In this document: positions 21,355-34,230 of the stretch, piece by piece
How positions within the stretch are numbered: position 1 is the first letter of the stretch
How the letters are laid out: every line of letters begins with the position of its first letter
Source: Symsagittifera roscoffensis
Lineage: Eukaryota; Xenacoelomorpha; Acoela; Convolutidae
Direction: 5' to 3'
DNA: 64,000 nucleotides
Assembly: GCF_963678635.1 (NCBI RefSeq)
Contig: NW_026970698.1
Location: 19,125 to 83,124, forward strand
Made by a program: the position numbers and the translations under genes
Notes under the pieces: model-generated
Told to the model about the DNA's origin: nothing
What the model saw: the letters and a program-made list of their open reading frames with translations, nothing else
Database searches by the model: none

Positions 21355-21460
21355 TCAGTTGACGGAAGTTAAGTTGAAATGAAAGTATTTAGAGCTGAGA
21401 GAGGAGGTAGTTGACAGTAGTTAAATTGAAATTAAAATGATTTTTAGTTAGGAGTGTGGG
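21355..21460. promoter_or_regulatory. Two 52-bp boxes upstream of orfP
   Basis: AGTTGACGGAAGTTAAGTTG at 21358 and AGTTGACAGTAGTTAAATTG at 21410, period 52, upstream of the minus-strand orfP. The same boxes form the centre of each E palindrome, so they go with orfP and not with the polymerase. Confidence 0.5.
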
Positions 21461-21708
21461 TTTAACCAATCAAAATTAGTTTTCCCTATTTGAATTCTAG
21501 TCGAGACCAAACAGATTTTAGCTTCCTTTTATGGAATTCTTATACAAAAGTCGCATCTAATCGGAAACAAAGTTCCATTTTTGATACTTTTTACACATTG
21601 TCTGATAACACTGATTTTTTAAAATGGAAAATTCTAGAATTTTCTCCACACTTGGAAAATTACATGGGGCAATGTCGTTATTATCATGAAAAAAAATTAC
21701 GTTGGTGG

Positions 21709-21894
21709 TGACGTCACGTCTATTTAAAGAATGACGTCATTACCATAAAAGGAAAATTGCGTGGGTGGGGCGGAACTTCTATTAAAGAATGATGTCATTA
21801 TCATAAAAGAAAATTAGCGTGGGCGATGAAGTCACGTCTTTTGATAGAATGACGTCATGACTATAAAAAGAGATATGCGTAGGCGATGAAGTCA
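21709..21894. promoter_or_regulatory. Array of CRE-like sites with TATA-like words, upstream of polymerase (unit I)
   Basis: Palindromic CRE TGACGTCA at 21709, 21732 and 21850; near-consensus TGATGTCA at 21790 and TGAAGTCA at 21827 and 21887. The spacing alternates 23 and 37, giving a 60-base repeat with two sites. One site is lost near 21769. A TATAAAA-like word follows the second site of each repeat, the best being TATAAAAA at 21862. The array lies between orfP (-) and the polymerase (+). CREB/ATF-type bZIP factors bind TGACGTCA. It is kept in all three units. Confidence 0.65.
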
Positions 21895-22084
21895 TTGTAA
21901 GTATGAATACGTTTATTTTTGGGGTTTAGTCATTAATTTTGTTTGCCAATCAGAAACAGTTTACTTCAATTTTAACAATTCGTTATTTCGCGAAAAGAAA
22001 ATAGTAAGTATTTTCATTTGATTGGTACATTAAATTTTTAGTTTTGGAACCTTTCTAAAGCCCCATTTTTTTAGATAATTCCTG

Positions 22085-25000
22085 CCCTTAACCTAAAGGA
22101 GAAAGTGAAAACTGGAGATTGTGGAATTAGGTACAATCGCCACAACACAGCTCGACATCAAAAAAGATAAAGATGTGCTAGAGGAGTTATTTCTTGTTCT
22201 GATTGTAAGTATTTCACTTACAACCTACAAGAAACGAACTATCATATGGTCATGAAGCATGCTGAACCAATTTCTAGGCAATCGATGGTTTGTCCTTCTG
22301 GTGAACAAGAGTTCCCAACTTTCTATTCTTCCAACAACATCGGAGAAAGAAACATGGAGCAAAACAACGAAAACCCAGTGATACTGTAGCGGACTTGAAC
22401 AAGATGTTGAAGAAAAAAGGGGAAGATGGTGAAAAACCGAAGGAGGTATTCAACTTTCAAATGTCCAAGTTAGATTCTATAATAATCAACGAGAACCTTG
22501 AGAAGTCTTTAACAAGCTCGATTCTGCCGCTAAAATCAACCTGGCTTCGAAATATTGAGACTGGTGAATATCGATATTTATACGCCCATGAAAACAACAC
22601 TTTGTTCGAAAGATCCCACTTACTGTGTACGAAAGCGGATTTGATAACAATCTAAGGAAAAGTAGAAAGTTTTGATACCGTTGAACAATGTACACAAGAA
22701 CGCCAGAAGACAAAATGGAGACTCAAGTTGGTTACTTGCGTCACAATTTTTGCTGCTATGCTGAACAACACCCCAATGGGATGCACGGACTATGTCTTAC
22801 CCGAACTTTTACCGAAAAACGTTTCTGTTAACTGTCTTATATCTAACAAAGACAATGAACCATTCAAACATAATTTGTGTCTTTTCCGCGCATTGTTAAT
22901 GTACATGAATGGACACAATGATCTCGACTCTCAGACCACCAATTTCTTTACAGAATTTATATCAAAATCTGGTTATGGTCCTAAAAATTTTCGTGGACTT
23001 TCTGTAGAAGACACAACTGTTGTCGAGAATTTTCTGCAAGGAAATATCTTTATATACAATTTTGACATTCAAGAAGGAGAAAATGTTGAAGAATTAGCCA
23101 GGCGATTTATTAAAAATTCTGAAAAACAATCAAATTACTGAGGTTTAACAATCATATCATTCATACAAATGATTTTGATTCTTTCTTCAAATGCTTTCGA
23201 TGTTCCAGCTGTGACTGTTTCTTCAACAGATCAAACCACTTCAAGAGACATCGAGTGCAACACAATTATCCAAAGAATGAACATACATTTCGAGAAACGC
23301 TATTTGAAAAGCTGGAAGGATTCAATCATCCAGTTTCTGAAGAAAACAAACTTTTTAATAATCTAGCATTTTTCGATTTTGAGTCGATTTGTTTTCCTAC
23401 AGAAGAACTAAAAAAGACGCAAACTACTACCTGGATTGGAAAACATGTACCAATTTTAGTCTCTATATCATCGAATCTGATTGATGAACCCATCTTTTTG
23501 AACTACAAGGATCCACAGAACTTGATAATCGAGTTTGTAAGCAAACTCGAGCTGTTGGCCGAAAAAAGTAAGCTGGAGATGAGAACGAAAATTCAAGATA
23601 TTGAAATAGCTGTCAATGAAAGAATGAAAAAGATTTTTGATCAGCTAAACGAGCGAAATAGAAAAATATATTCAAGCAACAAAATTGGGTACGAATCTGA
23701 ATCCAATGAATATGAATCCAATGAGAAAGTCATCACATTTCTCACATTTCTTGCAAATTCAGAAAAATCAACTCATTGATTTGAAACAACATCTGGAGAG
23801 ATATGTAAATACTTTGCCTGCTTTTGGATTTAACAGTGATAGATATGATTTGGTTTTGATCAAGTCTTACTGAATCCCCTATTTGATTCGCGATAAAGAA
23901 CAAGATACATCACTCATCAAAAAAGCAAAGGACTTTATATATTTTAAGCTTGGAGAGGTACAGTTTCTAGAAACAATGAAATTTCTGGGTGGAGCAACAA
24001 TCGGGTTTCTTTTCTCAAAGCCTATGAAGCTAGTTTTCCCTATGAGTGGTTTGATAACCCAGACAAACTTGATTTTCCCAAAATGCCATCGTATGAAGCC
24101 TTTTTCAGTAAGCTTAGAAACAACAATCCTCTAGACAAAGACTAGATTATGAGAAAGTGAGAAAAAAAGGGCTTGACGAACAACAAGTACTGAAAAAGCC
24201 TCAAATCAAGACTATACCTCCATCTGGCTTAGATAATTACAATCACTTGCAAAAGACTCGGCAGAAAAATTGAACGACGGTGTTCAAAGACTTTTTGCAC
24301 TGGTACAGCAGCAAGGATGTAATTCCAACCCTGGAGGCAATGCAAACAAAAAAACGGTTTAATCATAACAAGGGAATTGATATGTTGAACCTTGGATGCA
24401 CACTTCCAAATCTAGCAAACGTATGTCTGCACAAATCTACAAATTACAAGTTATATCCCTTTTGCGAAAGTCATAAAGACTTGTGTAAAAATACGAGAAG
24501 ACATGACTGGTGGACCTTCCACTGTTTTCACTCGAAAAGCTGTAGTTGATGAACCAATTATCATAAATTCATCAAATAATTGTAAATCAATTGTTGGAAT
24601 CGATGCAAGCCAGCTTTACCCTTTCTCAATGTGTCAAGATATGCCAACAGGACTGTACACGAGATGGGAGTTTGTCGCTGATATGCAGAACTTCGAGGCT
24701 AGACATAAACGAACTTTGAGAATATGGTCATGTCTATATACCAGGAAACAAGAACGGAATGTAAAATTTAGAGCTTTTTTACATCTGGAAAACAGTAAAA
24801 AATCGACTGTTTTAATGTGGACAGTTATTGTGATCACTGTAAGACAGTATTCGAAGCAATGGTTGTTACTACCACTTCTGTTCTGGTCAAAAAGCTCGTT
24901 CCTGCATAACAGATCAGGATATTGACTTCTGTTCTTGTCAGGAATTGTAGCAGGAGTTTTAGCAGAAACTGTGAAACTTTTAGGCCTTTCCTCCTATGGA

Positions 25001-25775
25001 TATCAGATCTTGGATAGATCCTGGCTTACGATTATGAACTATTTGAACGATGAAAAAACTCATAAAGCGATGAATGCGCCATTTTTCAAAAGATTGAATA
25101 CAGTTGAAAAAGACTTGTATGAGGTGGAGTTGCTGAAATCAACCATTGAAAACCAGAGAATCCATCATCGTTGGATTTTTCATACTGCAGTATGCAAAAC
25201 TGAGAACTTTGGAACTCTACTATAACTTCTTTGTCAAGTTCTGTGATCTAAATAAATTTGAAGAGCTGGAGATAGATACAGACTCACTTTTTTTCTCAAA
25301 TTCTGAAGACTACTTGTTTTACTGTATCTAAACAGATAAGAAAAAATGCTTCAAGGCGGATGCAAAATATAATTTCTTCCCTCGAAGGTTTTGCAGTACT
25401 CATAAAAAGCATGATAAACGGTAGCCGGGACTTTTCAAAGAGGAATTTAGATGTACAGAAATGCTCTGTTTGTGTAGCCAGACATAATGCTGCTATGACA
25501 GCAAGTCAGACAAGTTCAAATTTAGCAGCAAAAGATTATACAAACGGGTACTAGATCCTGGAGACTGTCTCTTGACAAATTACAGGAGAGTACTCGATGA
25601 AGCAATTACATCTTTTAACAGAGGATTCAGAAATGTAAATCATATGGTGGCCACATATGAGCAAACAAAGAAAGGACTGAGTTATTTAAATCCAAAAAGA
25701 AAAGTTTAAGATGATGGAATTCACACAAAACCATTGACTTTATAAGAACTGTTCTGATATTGTAAGTTTAATTAT
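22085..25775 (+). pseudogene. Protein-primed family B DNA polymerase with N-terminal zinc finger, unit I, broken
   Basis: In Polintons this enzyme replicates the element from a protein primer. Visible in order: a C2H2 finger (22195-22260, C-x2-C-x12-H-x4-H); N-terminal region frames 22395-22655 and 22728-23141 (NLCLFRALLMYMNGHND); Exo I FFDFES (D at 23375, E at 23381); Exo II GFNSDRYDL near 23825; Exo III region in another frame near 24035-24110; motif A GIDASQLYPFSM (Asp at 24602); motif B LLGLSSYGYQ, where the usual Asn of NSxYG is Leu (24986-24988); motif C DTDS (25275-25286); a Cys-containing C-terminus. About 550 bases between motifs A and B are deleted near 24925. At least eight frame changes or stops. 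Confidence 0.9.
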
Positions 25776-25994
25776 GATGTCGTTTTGCATTAAATTTGGT
25801 TTTTGCATATGTTTTGTAAGAAATCATGAAAACATCAAGCAAAATTTTTCCTCGAAAAATTTAGCATAGTTGATTAAAAAAATCATTGCAGTTTTTCATC
25901 TTGTATTAAAAGTAAACTTATTCGTTGAAAAGCATTTAAGATGAAATATAATTATCTTTGACAAGCTTTTTAAGAAGAAATTTTGAAAAATTAT

Positions 25995-26630
25995 CAGAAC
26001 AATTGACACGCTCTTTTTTTACAGAAACATAAACGTCAAAAAAACAATCAACTATTTTGAACAAATCCGATTCAAATTTTGAGTTTTGAACTATTTGAAA
26101 TCTTTTTAAAAAAGCTGAGCCCAGAGTTTGCGTAGATGCAATTTTTTGATTAGACGTTAGAAAATGTTTTTTTGAACTTTTTCCGAACGAGTTGTTTCCT
26201 TGATACGCTTTTAAATTTTTTTAGCCTTTTTCCATCGTAAATTATGCTGAACACCGCAAATAAGCTGATTGAACATTTCCCCACTTAAAGTGACAATACT
26301 TGATTAGAATCTGTGTTTGTACAAAAAGTAAAGACAATCAATTTCTTGATATATGTATTGATCTTTGTCTAGTCTCTGAAGAACCTGGCTATGAGATGTT
26401 CCTATTAAAATTAAACGAAACTTGCAACTTTCCAAGGAACAGAAAAAATTGTGAGTAGACACGCAATAATCTTGAGTTAAAATGTATTTCTCGTATATTT
26501 CGTTGAAAACAGAAGATAATGATTTATTATTATAACCTGCAAAAAAGCTGGGAAGACCTTGACACACAGCAGTTGTAGTTGGGAAGAATAATTTATAGGG
26601 CAACTGGTGGATTTATGCAGTAGTAGTAAC
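25995..26630 (-). pseudogene. orfX relic, start of unit II
   Basis: Right-arm type copy that is not part of a palindrome, because the unit begins inside the arm. Frame 26304-26603 retains CQGLPSFFAGYNNKSLSSVF. Confidence 0.55.
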
Positions 26631-26774
26631 GGCTACGCAATTTCAATTGTAGGAAACATCATACAAAACCTTCCATAATTAGTACTACTTCCATATGACT
26701 CATACAACTTACTTTCATTTTCTTACAATCTCAAAATCATTTCTCTCATTTCTCCTCATCTGATCAGTTTGCTC

Positions 26775-27335
26775 TCCAAAAGGTACTCAAGAAAATTTAA
26801 TAGTCCCAATTATAAAGAATTTTGAAAAAATTAAAAAAAAAATTGGGAGATTTGTTTGTTTCCAAAGATTCTACATGCGGAAAAAATACTTCGAACCGTG
26901 CTTTCAACTACTAAAAATAAATGATTTGGGACAGTTTGAAAAAACTCAACAAGTCTATCTAAGTGAAAAAGAAGGAGAAGCAATATCGGCAATTCGGATT
27001 ACTGTTAATCACAATACTGAAACTCTTAGACTCGTATGAAGCTAAATCTGGTAAAGAATCACCTATGGATCAGGAGCTCGACATCTGTAATAGAGTATAT
27101 GAAATAGCAACGTACAACATGAGGAGGGTGTGCGTCACATTCAAGAAGTACAATGTGAACAAGCCGCCCATTCAGATTCGAACAAGCATGCACAACAATG
27201 TGAACAAGCATTCAGATTCGACTCACTGCAAAGAAAAATGAAGACTTGAAGCAAGTTGCATATGTCAACTATACTTTGAATGAATTCAATGAACTATCCC
27301 AAATTTTGGGAGACTTTATGTTTGTTGATACTTTT
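26775..27335 (+). pseudogene. PC4-like relic, start of unit II
   Basis: Frame 26963-27241 with CVTFKKYNVNKPPIQIR. Followed at 27280-27495 by the same unidentified 71-codon frame as after the E1 copy. Confidence 0.55.
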
Positions 27336-27777
27336 AAGCCTCAGTAATGCTTTGTATTGTTTTGTAGGTTTCGTAATTGACATATTTTTCGTTCGAAACT
27401 ATTTTTTCTCACTGAAGTGTTTATTTAGAGCTATGATATCCGAGGAAAAATCTGACAAAACATACAATTCAATTCAAATTAACATAAAACTTTAACAAAT
27501 TATCACCTAATTTTTCATTTATTGCTCAAAAAATTACAGAAAACCTATTTAATTACTGTTTTGTCTAAATTTAAGCAATTTTTGTCTTATTTGAACAAAA
27601 AAAAACAAGAATGTAGTTGAAAACTTTATCAGTATTATCAGAGAAATGAGAGAATTGATTTTGAGATTAAAAGAAAATGGAAGTAAGCAGTATGAGTCAT
27701 CGCGACTTCTATGTATGGAAGTAGTGTCAATTATGGAAGGTTTTGTAAGATGTTTCAGAATATAATATTAAATCCTT

Positions 27778-28217
27778 ATTTTCTGTTTTCAACGAGTTTT
27801 ACAAAAAATACATAGAAACCCAAAATTATTGCGTGTCTACTCACTATTTTTTTTGTTCCTTGCAAAATTGCAAGTTTACTTTAGTTTTAATAGGAACATC
27901 TCCTAGCCAGGTTCTTCAGAGATTAGTCAATTATCAATACATATATCAAGAAATTGATTGTCTTTACCTTTTGTAAAAACTCAGATTCTATTCAATTATT
28001 GTCACATGAAGAGGGGAAGTATTCAATCAGCTTATTTGCGGTGTGTAGCACAGTTTACGATGAAAAGGAGCTTCCAAAGTTTCAAGCATGTCAAGGAAAC
28101 GAGTTGTTCGGAAAAAGTTCGAAATAAACATTAACTAAGTTCTAATCAAAAACTTGTATCTACTCAAACTCTGGGCTCAGCTTTTTTAGAGAGAATTCGA
28201 AAAATTCAAAATTAAAA
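27778..28217 (+). pseudogene. orfX relic, E3 left arm, 3' truncated
   Basis: The last about 100 bases, corresponding to the ESDLFKIID end, are removed by the left-arm deletion. Confidence 0.5.
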
Positions 28218-28846
28218 ATAATGCAAATGTTTTCATGAATTCTCACAAAACGTATGCGAAAACCAAATTTATTTCTTCTTATGCAAATACAAAAAACGCA
28301 AAATTTTACTCTAAAAAAATCAATAATTGCCAAAAGATTTCAACTTTTTTAATTTCGAGAGCTATTCCCTATCTTAAAACATTTTTTTTCTGATACTTTG
28401 ATCATCATACATGCAAAAAACAGATTTCTTTTTGATCAAAAAGAACACAAAGAAATTCAGTTACTTTGATTATTAACAGTGCAAGAAAAATTTGTGTAAT
28501 ATGATTTTTAAAAAGCAAAAACATTTAATGAAAATTTATCTAATCTGCTAATTTTTTTTTTTGATTTTTTTAACAAGTATGCAAAAATTGTGATGTTTTT
28601 TATGAAGTCTAAAAAAACTGATCTAAACATTTTTGGAAGAAGACCAAATTGTTTCAGTTTTTTTTTACCATTTTGCCAAATATTTGTGCTTTGCAAAGTG
28701 CAAACTTGAAAAGATTAGTGCAAAACTGTGTATTACTAATTTTTTTATAGCCTCATACCTTATCTCTTTGTTCCTATCTCTTTAAAATAATCATACTAGA
28801 TGCAAAAAAATTTAGGTTACAAAACACAAGACAAAAGCCAAATTAT

Positions 28847-29292
28847 TTACAAATCAAAGAGCTGTCGAGCAATTGAAAATTTTTGCAAGTTCTCAAAGGA
28901 GCGCAGAGCTGGTCTTGCCTTCATCGCCGGTGGTTTTCTTGGTGTTTCGCTGACTGGAGTTCTTGGGTCAGAGAACCCCTCATCCTCTTCGATGGTAATT
29001 GGGTTCTCCACAGATCCCTTTTCCTCTCAAGGAAAGAGGAAATTGTCGACTGGTTGTGCCACATATCTAGAGTCAGTATTATCGGGGTAGTTCATTCCCA
29101 CAAGCTCAGACATTTCCTTCATCATTTGCAGGGTTCCAAGTAATGGGATCTTGCGTCATATGATATTCGTTGAAATCTCTTCACATCACCTTCACCATGT
29201 GCCAGACGTAGATGAGGTGTCCATTCTAGGTAGAAAAACTCCAGACACTATTTCTCGCACTTGGATTTGTACTAGATTAGGCCAAAATTCTA
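28847..29292 (-). pseudogene. orfP relic, E3 left arm
   Basis: Stop at 28847-28849. Otherwise as in the E2 left arm. Confidence 0.55.
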
Positions 29293-29309
29293 CAGAGAAA
29301 TAAGTTGAG

Positions 29310-29545
29310 TAAAAGATACAAAGTAAAAAAGAACGATTGATTTACAGTTGGGAGGAAAGTAGTTGACGGTAGTTAAATTGAAAATGGGAAGTTTATTCCC
29401 ATTTCTTTAAACTATAAATCATTTTCATTTCAACTTAACTACCATTAACTACCTCCTCTCTCAACTCTAAATACTTTAATTTCAACTCAACTACCGTCAA
29501 CTACTTCCCTCTCAACTGTAAATCAAAGGTTCTTTTCACTCTGTA
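29310..29545. promoter_or_regulatory. Palindrome centre of E3
   Basis: 52-bp boxes and hairpin as in E1, with one box substitution (gtagttaaattg). Confidence 0.5.
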
Positions 29546-29562
29546 TCTTTTTACTCAACTTA

Positions 29563-30070
29563 ATGCTGAAAATAATCTTCGCAGTGCACAACATCAATCT
29601 TATGTTCTCGGTAGAATGTTCGCCTGATCTAGTACAAATCCAAGTATCAGAAACAGTGTCTGGAGTTTTCCTAAATTGAACGGACATCCCAATCCAAGTC
29701 TGGCACATGGTGGAGGTGATGCGAAGAGATTTCATAGAACATCATATGACGCAAGTTCCCATCACAGACAACCAACTTGGAACCAAGCAAATGATAGAGA
29801 AAGTGTCTGAGCGTGTGGGAATGAACTACCCCGAGATTCCTGACTCTAGATATGTGGCACAACCAGTCGACGATTTCCTCTTTCCTTGGTAGGTTTGAGG
29901 GATCTGTGGAGAACCCAATTACCATTGAAGAGGATGAGGGGTTCTCTGAGCCAAGAACACCAGTGATCGAATCACCAAGACAACCTCGGGCAAGGGAGGC
30001 AAGACCAGTTCTGCGCTTCATTGAGAACTTGCAAAAATCTTCAGCTGCTCAACAGCTCTTTGGTTTGTAA
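29563..30070 (+). pseudogene. orfP relic, E3 right arm
   Basis: Same TGA and frameshift as the other E copies. C-terminal section reads LRFIENLQKSSAAQQLFGL, as also in E4. Confidence 0.6.
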
Positions 30071-30809
30071 ATAATTTGGTTATTGTCTTGTGTTTTGCAA
30101 ATTAATTTTTTTTGCATCTATTATTTTTATTTTAAAGAGATAGGAACAAAGAGATAAGATAAGAGGTTATAAAAAAATTTGTCACACATTTTTTGCACGA
30201 ATCATATATATTTTGCACTTTGCAATACGCAAAACTTTGGCAAAATGGTCAAAAAAAATTAACAATTTTGTCTTCTTCTAAAATTTTTCAGCTCAGTTTT
30301 TTCTACTTGATAAAAAACATCACAATTTTTGCATACTTGTTAAAAAAATCAAAAAAAAATTAGCAGATTAGGAAAATTTTCATTAAATGTTTTTGCACTG
30401 TTATTAATTAAAGTAAATGAATTTCTTTGTTTTTTTTAGATTGAATAGAAATCTCTTTTTGCATGTTTGTCGATCAAAACAATCAAAAAAACGTGTAGAA
30501 AGATAGGGAATAGCACTCCAAAACAAAATGTTGGAACTTTTTGGCAATGATTTACCACTTGTTTTACAAAAAAATTTAGCGTTTTTTTTGCATTTGCATA
30601 AAATATTAAATTTGGTTTTTGCATATGTTTTGTAAGAAATCATGAAAACATCAAGCAAAATTTTTCCTCGAAAAATTTAGCATAGTTGATTAAAAAAAGC
30701 ATTACAGTTTTTTCATCTTGTATTAAAAGTAAACTTATTCGTTGAAAAGCATTTAAGATGAAATATAATTATCTTTGACAAGCTTTTTAAGAAGAAATTT
30801 TGAAAAATT

Positions 30810-31430
30810 ATCAGAACAATTGACACGCTCTTTTTTTACAGAAACATAACCGTCAAAAAAACAATCAACTATTTTGAACAAATCCGATTCAAATTTTGAG
30901 TTTTGAATTATTTGAAATCTTTTTAAAAAAGCTGAGCCCAGAGTTTGCGTAGATGCAATTTTTTTATTAGACGTTAGAAAATGTTTTTTTGAACTTTTTC
31001 CGAACGAGTCGTTTCCTTGATACGCTTTTAAATTTTTTTAGCCTTTTTCCATCGTAAATTATGCTGAACACCGCAAATAAGCTGATTGAACATTTCCCCA
31101 CTTAAAGTGACAATACTTGATTAGAATCTGTGTTTGTACAACAAGTAAAGACAATCAATTTCTTGATATATGTATTGATCTTTGTCTAGTCTCTGAAGAA
31201 TCTGGCTATGAGATGTTCCTATTAAAATTAAACGAAACTTGCAACTTTCCAAGGAACAGAAAAAATTGTGAGTAGACACGCAATAATCTTGAGTTAAAAT
31301 GTATTTCTCGTATATTTCGTTGAAAACAGAAATTATTGATTTATTATTATAATCTGCAAAAAAGCTGGGAAGACCTTGACACACAGCAGCTGTAGTTGGG
31401 AAGAATAATTTATAGGGAAACTGGTGGATT
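30810..31430 (-). pseudogene. orfX relic, E3 right arm
   Basis: Frame 31121-31384 covers CQGLPSFFADYNNKSIISVF through LYLLYKHRF. Confidence 0.55.
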
Positions 31431-31591
31431 TATGCAGTAGTAGTAACGCCTACGCAATTTCAATTGTAGGAAACATCATACAAAACCTTCCATAATTAGT
31501 ACTACTTCCATATGACTCACACAACTTACTTCCATTTTCTTACAATCTCAAAATCATTTCTCTCATTTCTCCTCATCTGATCAGTTTGCTC

Positions 31592-32150
31592 TCCAAAAGG
31601 TACTCAAGAAAATTTAATAGTCCCAATTATAAAGAATTTTGAAGAAATTTAAAAAAAATTGGGAGATTTGTTTGGTTCCAAAGATTCTACAAGCGGAAAA
31701 AATACTTCGAACCGTGCTTTCAACTACTAAAAATAAATGATTTGGGACAGTTTGAAAAAAATCAACAATTCTATCTAAGTGAAAAAGAAGGAGAAGCAAT
31801 ATCGGCAATTCGGATTACTGTTAATCACATTACTGAAACTCTTAGACTCGTATGAAGCTAAATCTGGTAAAGAATCACCTATGGATCAGGAGCTCGACAT
31901 CTGTACTAGAGTATATGAAATAGCAACGTACAACATGAGGAGGGTGTGCGTCACATTCAAGAAGTACAATGTGAACAAGCCGCCCATTCAAATTCGAACA
32001 AGCATGCACAACAATGTGAACAAGCATTCAGATTCGACTCACTGCAAAGAAAAATGAAGACTTGAAGCAAGTTGCATATGTCAACTATACTTTGAATGAA
32101 TTCAATGAACTATCCCAAATTTTGGGAGACTTTATGTTTGTTGATATTTT
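31592..32150 (+). pseudogene. PC4-like relic, E3 right arm
   Basis: Frame 31779-32057, with a few private substitutions (for example DICTRVYEIA). Confidence 0.55.
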
Positions 32151-32440
32151 TAAGCCTCAGTAATGCTTTGTATTGTTTTGTAGGTTTCGTAATTGACATA
32201 TTTTTCGTTCGAAACTATTTTTTCTCACTGAAGTGTTTATTTAGAGCTATGATATCCGAGGAAAAATCTGACAAAACATACAATTAATTTTAAATTAACA
32301 TGAAACTTTAACAAATTATCACCTAATTTTTCAGTTATTGCTCAAAAAATTACAGAAAACCTATTTAATTACTGTTTTGTCTAAATTTAAGTAATTTTTG
32401 TCTTATTTGAACAAAAAAAAACAAGAAAGTAGTTGAAAAC

Positions 32441-34230
32441 TTTATCAGTATTTTTCGAATATTTTATTTCATTGGTTGTTATCACTTTTGTTTTTGCCAT
32501 ATAATGAGTTTTTGATTGGCTACATCAATTTTCTAATTGAGAGAAAAAGTTGTCATGGTGATTAATATTAAAAAAAAAAGAACTTAAAATGATAAAATAC
32601 TTGGAGTTTCTTAGGTTCTTTGATCATTTCAGTAAGAAAAATGTTTCTATCAAAAGCCTTTTCAATGTCTGAAATGGACATTAATCAGAGTTTAAAATTG
32701 AACTACAACACAAAACTACAAGAATGGTGGACCAATGATGTTGATGGAGATTGTATTAGCTTTAACTTGTATAGAAACACAGAAAGTTCAGTAGTTTTAT
32801 TAAAAAGATGGAAAGGAGATTACAGAAATTAAGAGTACTCCCAGATTTATCAACAATGTTTTTAATTAGAAGAGTCAACTGAACTTGAGTGGTCTAATAG
32901 TAAAAAAAATAATGAAGAGCCTATGAAACAAAAATTGAAGATTAGGAAAAATATTTCGATTACAGTTTTGAATTTTATAAAAATAAAAATCTAGATTTTT
33001 CAGAACATCTTTTAATTGATTATCCAATTTTAAAAGATTTTCGGTTGTTTATCTTACAATATACCAGAAAAGAAAACAATTAAATTGTATACTTTGGTAT
33101 CTTTTTCACTGGTTAGACATAGAACAAATCAATAAGATGTTGATCGAATTTTTCAAAACTTGAATTGAGTAGAGAAAAAATAATACAAGCCGGCAAGAAA
33201 TCTAATTTATCTCAATTTGGTGTCAACTGTATATGTTAGTTATGTCAGAAATTTTCAATAAAATTGACTGATTGGGAAGCTTGATAATATTGTTTTGTTC
33301 TGCTATATAAAAAATTAAAGTCTGTGAATACTTCATTCTGATTGGTTAATATCGCAAATATTACCTGTGAAGCAATTCTCGATACTGATTGGTTGATATC
33401 AAAAAAGTTACAAACTTCCTAATAACAAATGCTCGATTCTGATTGGTTGATATGTTCAAAACTCCATGGTTAGATTGATTGATTTTTTTCAGCTTGGTCA
33501 AATAGGATGTTATCCATCCTGATTTTCTTTCACGTTAAAAACAATTGATTAACAAGTTTGCTGTTTTATTCACATATTTCATTTCTTGAGGCTTTTCAAC
33601 TCCTCCTATTTAACAATTTGGGACATTTTAAATCTCCCATTTATTCTTTCATTACTTTTTCAGATGAGTCACTGAATAGAAACGAAAGAGTTGCATATCT
33701 TGAATGTGGTATTTATTTTTTCATCCAAAGGCTCTGATTGATGATGACCAACAGTAGAAACTCCCTATGTTGCAAGCTTGCGGAGACTTTTTTGCAATAA
33801 ATTTTTAGTAAAAGTGCATAAAATACGCTAATGAGTAGTTAAGTATTTGCTTAAGAAATTTAAAACTTGAATATTTATAAAACATCGACTAATTAAAAGT
33901 TTTTTTTGAGGTTACTATCTTAAAATTTTCTTGTTTTGTGATTGTAAAAGTGTTCATAGAGCAGAGCGTTTTTAAGCAGATAATGGCGGTTGGCTCATTA
34001 AAAACTATTGTTTTTTAGTACTTTTTTGGTGATTTTGGAAGAGAAATTGATAACTGACCTGGAAAAGATGAAAAAAACGTATGTTTTTGCTAAACTTTGA
34101 ATATTTCAAGATAATGATATATATATAATTCTAGACTAAAAAATTGCTTCAATATAAAAATTTAGATTTGAAACAGCAATACACAGTTATGAGATTGAGA
34201 AAATCATTTAAAGACTTTTTGCAAATGGAT
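32441..34230. other. Stretch S, unit II
   Basis: Holds the same 70-residue frame (32620-32832, unchanged at protein level) and the CCAAT cluster at 33340-33448. One copy only of the 71-bp block. Confidence 0.4.

Larger units (their letters stand above)
9947..25788 (+). repeat. Tandem unit I (15.8 kb)
   Basis: Composed of part of the E1 right arm, E2, S, right TIR of B, orfP N-half, control region and polymerase. It is followed directly by a second copy. The junction at 25788/25789 fuses the DNA just 3' of the polymerase (gatgtcgttttgc) to the E-arm spacer (attaaatttggttt), with a few shared bases. Confidence 0.85.
27634..32440. repeat. Palindromic core E3
   Basis: Starts with the same cagtatt/atcagagaaatgagag junction as E2. 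The left arm lacks about 200 bases: the sequence jumps at about 28218 from the end of orfX into the spacer (ttaaaaataatgcaaatg). Confidence 0.85.

Noticed and set aside
21709-21894. A CRISPR-like array because of the regular short repeats
   Set aside because: The 60-bp units are imperfect throughout, with no repeat/spacer division, and the context is eukaryotic.
24634-24837. 67-codon minus frames opposite polymerase motif A in all units
   Set aside because: Antisense to a clearly identified polymerase segment.
22085-25775. A functional polymerase with programmed frameshifts or introns
   Set aside because: Too many stops and frame changes without consistent splice signals, a missing A-to-B segment and an altered motif B residue.
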